From NCBI RefSeq assembly GCF_964355755.1, contig NC_092674.1, positions 31,050,001 to 31,114,000 on the forward strand: DNA of 64,000 bases, in the 5' to 3' direction. The notes under the pieces were generated by a model. It ran no database searches. It had not been told where the DNA came from and saw only the letters and a program-made list of their open reading frames with translations. The first letter of the stretch is position 1. Every line of letters begins with the position of its first letter. A program made the position numbers and the translations under genes. Source of the stretch: Antedon mediterranea (Eukaryota; Echinodermata; Crinoidea; Comatulida; Antedonidae). Positions 59,780 through 64,000 of the stretch are shown piece after piece.

Positions 59780-59935
59780 CTACTGGCTTGAAACTAAATC
59801 GTTGTTAATTAGCTCGCCATCTATAACATGGTCTTCAAGAAAGAAACCAAAGTTGTGTCTAAAGTTGTTTGTTCTCTTCTCAATTAATTTAAAAACCATG
59901 ATACGATCTTCAAATTGAGGAAATTGAAGTCAACT
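59780..59935 (-). CDS. Candidate exon or start exon, unknown product
   Basis: On the minus strand a strong acceptor, TAACTTTTTTCAG, is followed by a segment whose best frame begins (after a stop) with PQFEDRIMVFKLIEKRTNN and continues to GELINNDLVSSQ and TAG (59780-59782). An ATG lies at 59897-59899. The peptide is balanced and charged, unlike translated AT-rich spacer. If the acceptor is real, the ATG would be the start. GTAGAG just before the stop is a weak donor. No family is recognised; it lies 6 kb upstream of the protocadherin exons on the same strand. Confidence 0.3.
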
Positions 59936-61224
59936 CTGAAAAAAGTTATTTTGTAAAACGGTAATTATTTCAGACAAGTAAAGTCTTTGTTTTGGCGCCA
60001 ATACCAAACTTAGTTAGGTTATCACATTAGCTAACTGTCAGAACTACAAGGAATTCAAACTTGTTAATTAGTATAGCTGCTTATCACAATGAGAATTTAT
60101 ACTATTTTATCAATACCCATTAACCGTTTCAAAATATCAATTTTATTTCATCAAAACAAAGGATGAATTCATTCATTCAGATTTGTTGTTGCGCAAGATC
60201 ATTAGGTAGTCGCTTAAACCATGAAGACACACTAACAGACAAACCACACCTATAAGTGCCATTGCATTGTCCAAATTAACTGCGGCCGAATGATTGTGTA
60301 CTGTTTGCTAAGTGGAAGTTGGTTCTGTCGGAAAGGCATTGTGATTTGGTAGGTGGATCAATAGCGTCCGATTGAATCCTCGTAATGCAATTAACAATAA
60401 CAACCAAAAGTGAATTTTCTCACATTTGTATCGCGCATTGACACTGCTTTGTTGATTCACGATTCTAAATGAACTCCAATCAAAACATATTTTTCTCACA
60501 GATTTGACTTTGATTGGAGCAAATCTTTAATCCAATAATAATTGAGAAAGATTTCTCTTAAATTGATAATTAAACAGATAATTGTTTGTTATTACTATCT
60601 GACCTCAAATAAATAATTATTCAATTTCAAATAGATTATATTTTTAATTAAGCAGTATTATCTTTAAAAATTCATTTATTTCATGTATTTATTCCACTAT
60701 TCTTCTTCTTAATATTATTATTTTATAAATAAGTACTACTCTATTATTATTTTTTATTGTTATTATTTAAAAATTTCACTCAACATCTATATTCAAGGAA
60801 TATATGGCCCTAATATATTATTCACAAGATACTTTCATACCCTACTTTGTATGCATAAGATTCATTCTTTTAAATTCAAGGCACATATTTTGTGATAGCT
60901 TGTTAATTTACCGAAAGATCTTCGACTTAAAAATTCAAATTTCCAACGGCGTATATTCAAATTCCGAGCTTTTTGCCAATTTGTCTAATTTTGTTATTCG
61001 TAAAATAATGAGCAAGATTATATTTTTTGACAGAAGTTATTGCGATGTTTTCGGTAGCAATATAAATGCAGAATCACACAAGCTACACATAAATAACTTA
61101 CTTGGTAGTAATAATAATAGAGGCTGACTGTGATGATAAATGCTCATATTTTTCTTTTAGGGATGGTGTCAACATTGTGCAGTTATAAGGGCATCCTATA
61201 AATTGTTTGCACCATTGAAACATT
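59936..61224. other. AT-rich spacer
   Basis: The longest open frame outside the protocadherin apart from repeats (107 codons, 60804-61127, plus) has no motif or splice support and is expected by chance. A balanced patch at 60220-60310 may be regulatory; no test is possible here. Confidence 0.4.
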
Positions 61225-61887
61225 ATAGTAGAATTACTGCAGTAAAATTACAAATACTGCAGCATCTACAATACTGTGCAACTACAATTATTGCAGCACT
61301 GTAGTAGAATTACTGCAGCAATAGTAAAATTACTGCAGCACTGTATTAGAATTACTGAAGCACTGTATTAGAATTACTGTAGCACTGTATTAGAATTACT
61401 GCAGCACTGTATTAGAATTACTGCAGCACTGTATTAGAATTACTGCAGCACTGTATTAGAATTATTTCAGCACTGTATTAGAATTACTGCAGCACTGTAT
61501 TAGAATTATTTCAGCACTGTATTAGAATTACTGCAGCACTGTATTAGAATTACTGCAGCACTGTATTAGAATTACTATAGCACTGTATTAGAATTACTGC
61601 AGCACTGTATTAGAATTATTTTAGCACTGTAGTAGAATTACTGCAGCACTGTATTAGAATTTCTGCAGCACTGTATTAGAATTACTATAGCACTGTATTA
61701 GAATTACTGCAGCACTGTATTAGAATTATTTCAGCACTGTAGTAGAATTACTGCAGCACTGTATTATAATTACTGTAGCACTTATTAGAATTACTGCAGC
61801 ACTGTATTAGAATTACTGTAGCACTGTATTAGAATTATTTCAGCACTTTATTAGAATTACTGCAGAACTGTAGAAGAATTTCTGAAG
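61225..61887 (+). repeat. 22-bp minisatellite, about 29 units
   Basis: The unit GCACTGTATTAGAATTACTG plus CA repeats throughout, with variants TTATTTCAGCA and ACTATAGCA interspersed. The first 150 bp are more diverged. No open frame. Confidence 0.97.
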
Positions 61888-62267
61888 TGAGAATAATTTG
61901 TGTTTTCTGAGAGATTAATGAAACAAGATTGGAACATCTCATGATTAATTACTTTCAGTAACAAAATAATTATAAGTTGCTTATTATAGGACAAAGTTAA
62001 TCAGGCAATACAATCAGCTTTGTGAATGAGGCTGATTAAAATAAAATATAAATACACACGCATTAACTCCCGAATGATTACTACCACTAATAACATTCAT
62101 GAAATTTTAAGTACGGCTTAAGACTGTCAAATTGCAATCAATGGAGACTTGGCTATATAACATACTAGTTCAAATGATATTTAGACAAGGTAATAATAAA
62201 TGTAGAAACTAATAAAGCCAATGAACTGCAGTACCAAAACTAACAGATCTTAAAAAAACCTCCTACA
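61888..62267. other. AT-rich spacer
   Basis: Nothing supportable was seen. Confidence 0.5.
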
Positions 62268-62424
62268 GCCTCTGTCTACACTATCAAACTTTATGTGACA
62301 AAAAATGTGTCCATATATGGGCATGATGATGTCATATCACTACCATATTTGTGCATTTCACCTCCATATTTGGGTACATCGTACTTTTTTTGTCAAACTA
62401 GTTTGATAGTGTAGACAGAGCTTT
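62268..62424 (+). mobile_element. MITE family A, copy 8, intact
   Basis: CTCTGTCTACACTATCAAAC at the left pairs with GTTTGATAGTGTAGACAGAG at the right. The interior has GGGCATGATGATGTCATATC and two core units. Length is 157 bp. Confidence 0.95.
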
Positions 62425-63823
62425 TGATGAGAATTTGCTAAAGTGTATAACACTGTATACCATAATTGGTCCTTGAGTGTACTACTACAGAAGGATCATT
62501 TTCAGCTTTGTGCTTCGTGCTGGACTCACTTCTTTCTAATATCAGAGTTGTTTTTTATTTGTTACATATTTATTCAATGCAACATCTAGTGTTTTTTTTT
62601 TCAGACTTTTATTAGGCTCTAACAATTGACCTATTAATGGAATGATATATTGATATATTTTGTTCAACCGATCAATAGGTTTTGAATAGTGTGTTACCGG
62701 TACTAAGTACAATGATTACATCTTATAAGACCTGCTATTCACAATGTAACTCATTTCTAACGTTACTTGGGATCTAAACAACTGTATTGTTCTACAGCAT
62801 TATTTAAACATTGATTTATTGATTATACCTTGTCATTCTATTGTACTACTTTCTATAGTGTTACAGTTTAATGTTGCCTAATACTCTAGCCCTTATTATT
62901 AGAAAACAACAAGCATCATTGATTTTGAATTATCTCCTATCATCTTGATGTAGGCCTACACTTGCTTCGATTTTTGATAATGATACAAAACAGCCCTATT
63001 CTTCCCCCATTTGTCTATTCTTCCCCCATTTGTCTATTCTTCCCACATTTGTCTATGCTAAAAGGAACTCGACAGAATTTACATGGCATCTATGTAGTGA
63101 CTCTCTTTTCTAGATAGTTATTCACTTAATATTGGTAAAAAGATAAATATTTTGGCACACAAGGCGTTTCATACCTATAAAAAAAGTCATAGAGATTACA
63201 TACAGTAGTCTACTGTACATTTGATAATCAATATTATATTATTTCTATATTTCCTTATATTTACATATTTCTAGCATATTATGTCATTCATTCTGCCACA
63301 ATTACATTTATTTAAGTATAATACTTAAAGTTGATTGGTGGAGCTTCCTATTGGTTGTTGATGTGAATTTCATTTTATTATTCCTAATTTTATGCTCACT
63401 CTATGTAGTAGCTTTATTGAAAATAAATAATTTATACTACCTTCATAACTACACCTTTAAAGTGATCATCGTTTGAATGCATTTCAAACCTGTAGGCATA
63501 TACACATCAGCAGCAATTGACCATATCATCACAAGTCCTACATCTAGTCTATAAATATTTGAACTCCACGTTTTTTTGTATTTTTCATCCCATATACTCT
63601 TTAATTTGATTGTTTTTTTTGTGGTGAACACTACATATTAATTACAAATAGATGATAGATAAGAGGAATATGAACGATGGCGTCATACATCATGCTGTTG
63701 AATGCAACCTTGATACTATAAATTATTATTATTACACAAGTTTTTAATATATAAATATTAAACTGACTTATATTTATATATAACAATAAAAAAAATAGTA
63801 CAGTAGTAATACTAGTCACAATA
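62425..63823. other. AT-rich spacer
   Basis: A three-unit 20-bp repeat (CTATTCTTCCCCCATTTGT) lies at 62997-63055. No gene is supported; minus-strand frames of 60-62 codons at 63449-63819 are chance-sized. Confidence 0.45.
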
Positions 63824-63970
63824 GAGCTCTGTCTACACTATCAAACTATATATGAAAAAAAAATGTGATGTGCCTATATATGGACATGATGATGTCATAT
63901 AACTACCATATTTGAGCATATAACTACCATATTGGGCACATCACATTTGTCAAACTAATTTGATAATATT
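63824..63970 (+). mobile_element. MITE family A, copy 9
   Basis: The left terminus GAGCTCTGTCTACACTATCA is intact. The interior has GGACATGATGATGTCATATA and two core units. The right terminus is eroded after CAAACTAATTTGATAATATT. Confidence 0.92.
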
Positions 63971-64000
63971 AAAATTCATTGGTATAAAATCAAATCCAGT

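Noticed and set aside
60804-61127. A 107-codon gene
   Set aside because: At this AT content a few frames above 100 codons are expected by chance. There is no motif, start context or splice support.
61090-61135. Minus-strand 26-nt microexon (acceptor TTATCATCACAG, donor GTAAGT)
   Set aside because: Good sites, but the peptide is simple (Ile/Thr from an ATT repeat) and there is no neighbour to join; likely chance.

Overview
This window reads as intergenic and intronic DNA from an animal nuclear genome. It is AT-rich, has few long open frames, carries eukaryotic splice signals, and holds many tandem repeats, MITEs, tRNA-derived SINEs and 5'-truncated LINE ends. The one firmly recognised gene is the cytoplasmic part of a delta-type protocadherin, on the minus strand at 50.6-53.8 kb. 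Together with CR1-like LINE tails and a frequent TAGGCCTA octamer, this suggests a marine invertebrate, perhaps a deuterostome such as an echinoderm. That assignment is an inference and is not proven.

Layout. 0.6-2.4 kb: an 89-bp minisatellite split by a tRNA-derived SINE. 2.4-8.6 kb: mostly featureless AT-rich DNA with a near-perfect fold-back hairpin at 3.15 kb, a LINE 3' end with a 14-bp target-site duplication at 7.7 kb, and weak exon candidates. 10.5-13.6 kb: ACC/ATC-rich tandem repeats, one good plus-strand exon candidate (11.2 kb), a minus-strand SINE and a CR1-like tail. 14-35 kb: MITEs, LINE ends, minisatellites and a 1.56-kb Helentron-like element (23.7-25.3 kb). 35.1-40.0 kb: a satellite array of exactly 114 units of 43 bp. 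40-50 kb: more MITEs and an 8 x 56-bp minisatellite. 50-54 kb: a well-bounded 57-nt plus-strand exon, then the three minus-strand protocadherin exons. 54-64 kb: AT-rich DNA, one retroelement-like or terminal-exon block, a 22-bp minisatellite and two more MITE copies.

Gene logic. The protocadherin exons join in phase through three consensus splice junctions into a 315-residue cytoplasmic protein with the CxxxCxxxxGHSDxCWMP motif. The most upstream exon carries in-frame stops just before an ATG, so this transcript could encode a tail-only protein without ectodomain. No cadherin ectodomain is visible in the window. Plus-strand exon candidates at 11.2 kb and 50.05 kb are phase-compatible and could belong to one large gene on the opposite strand, but I cannot name its product. 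At this base composition, chance open frames of 60-110 codons are expected several times, so those frames were not called as genes.
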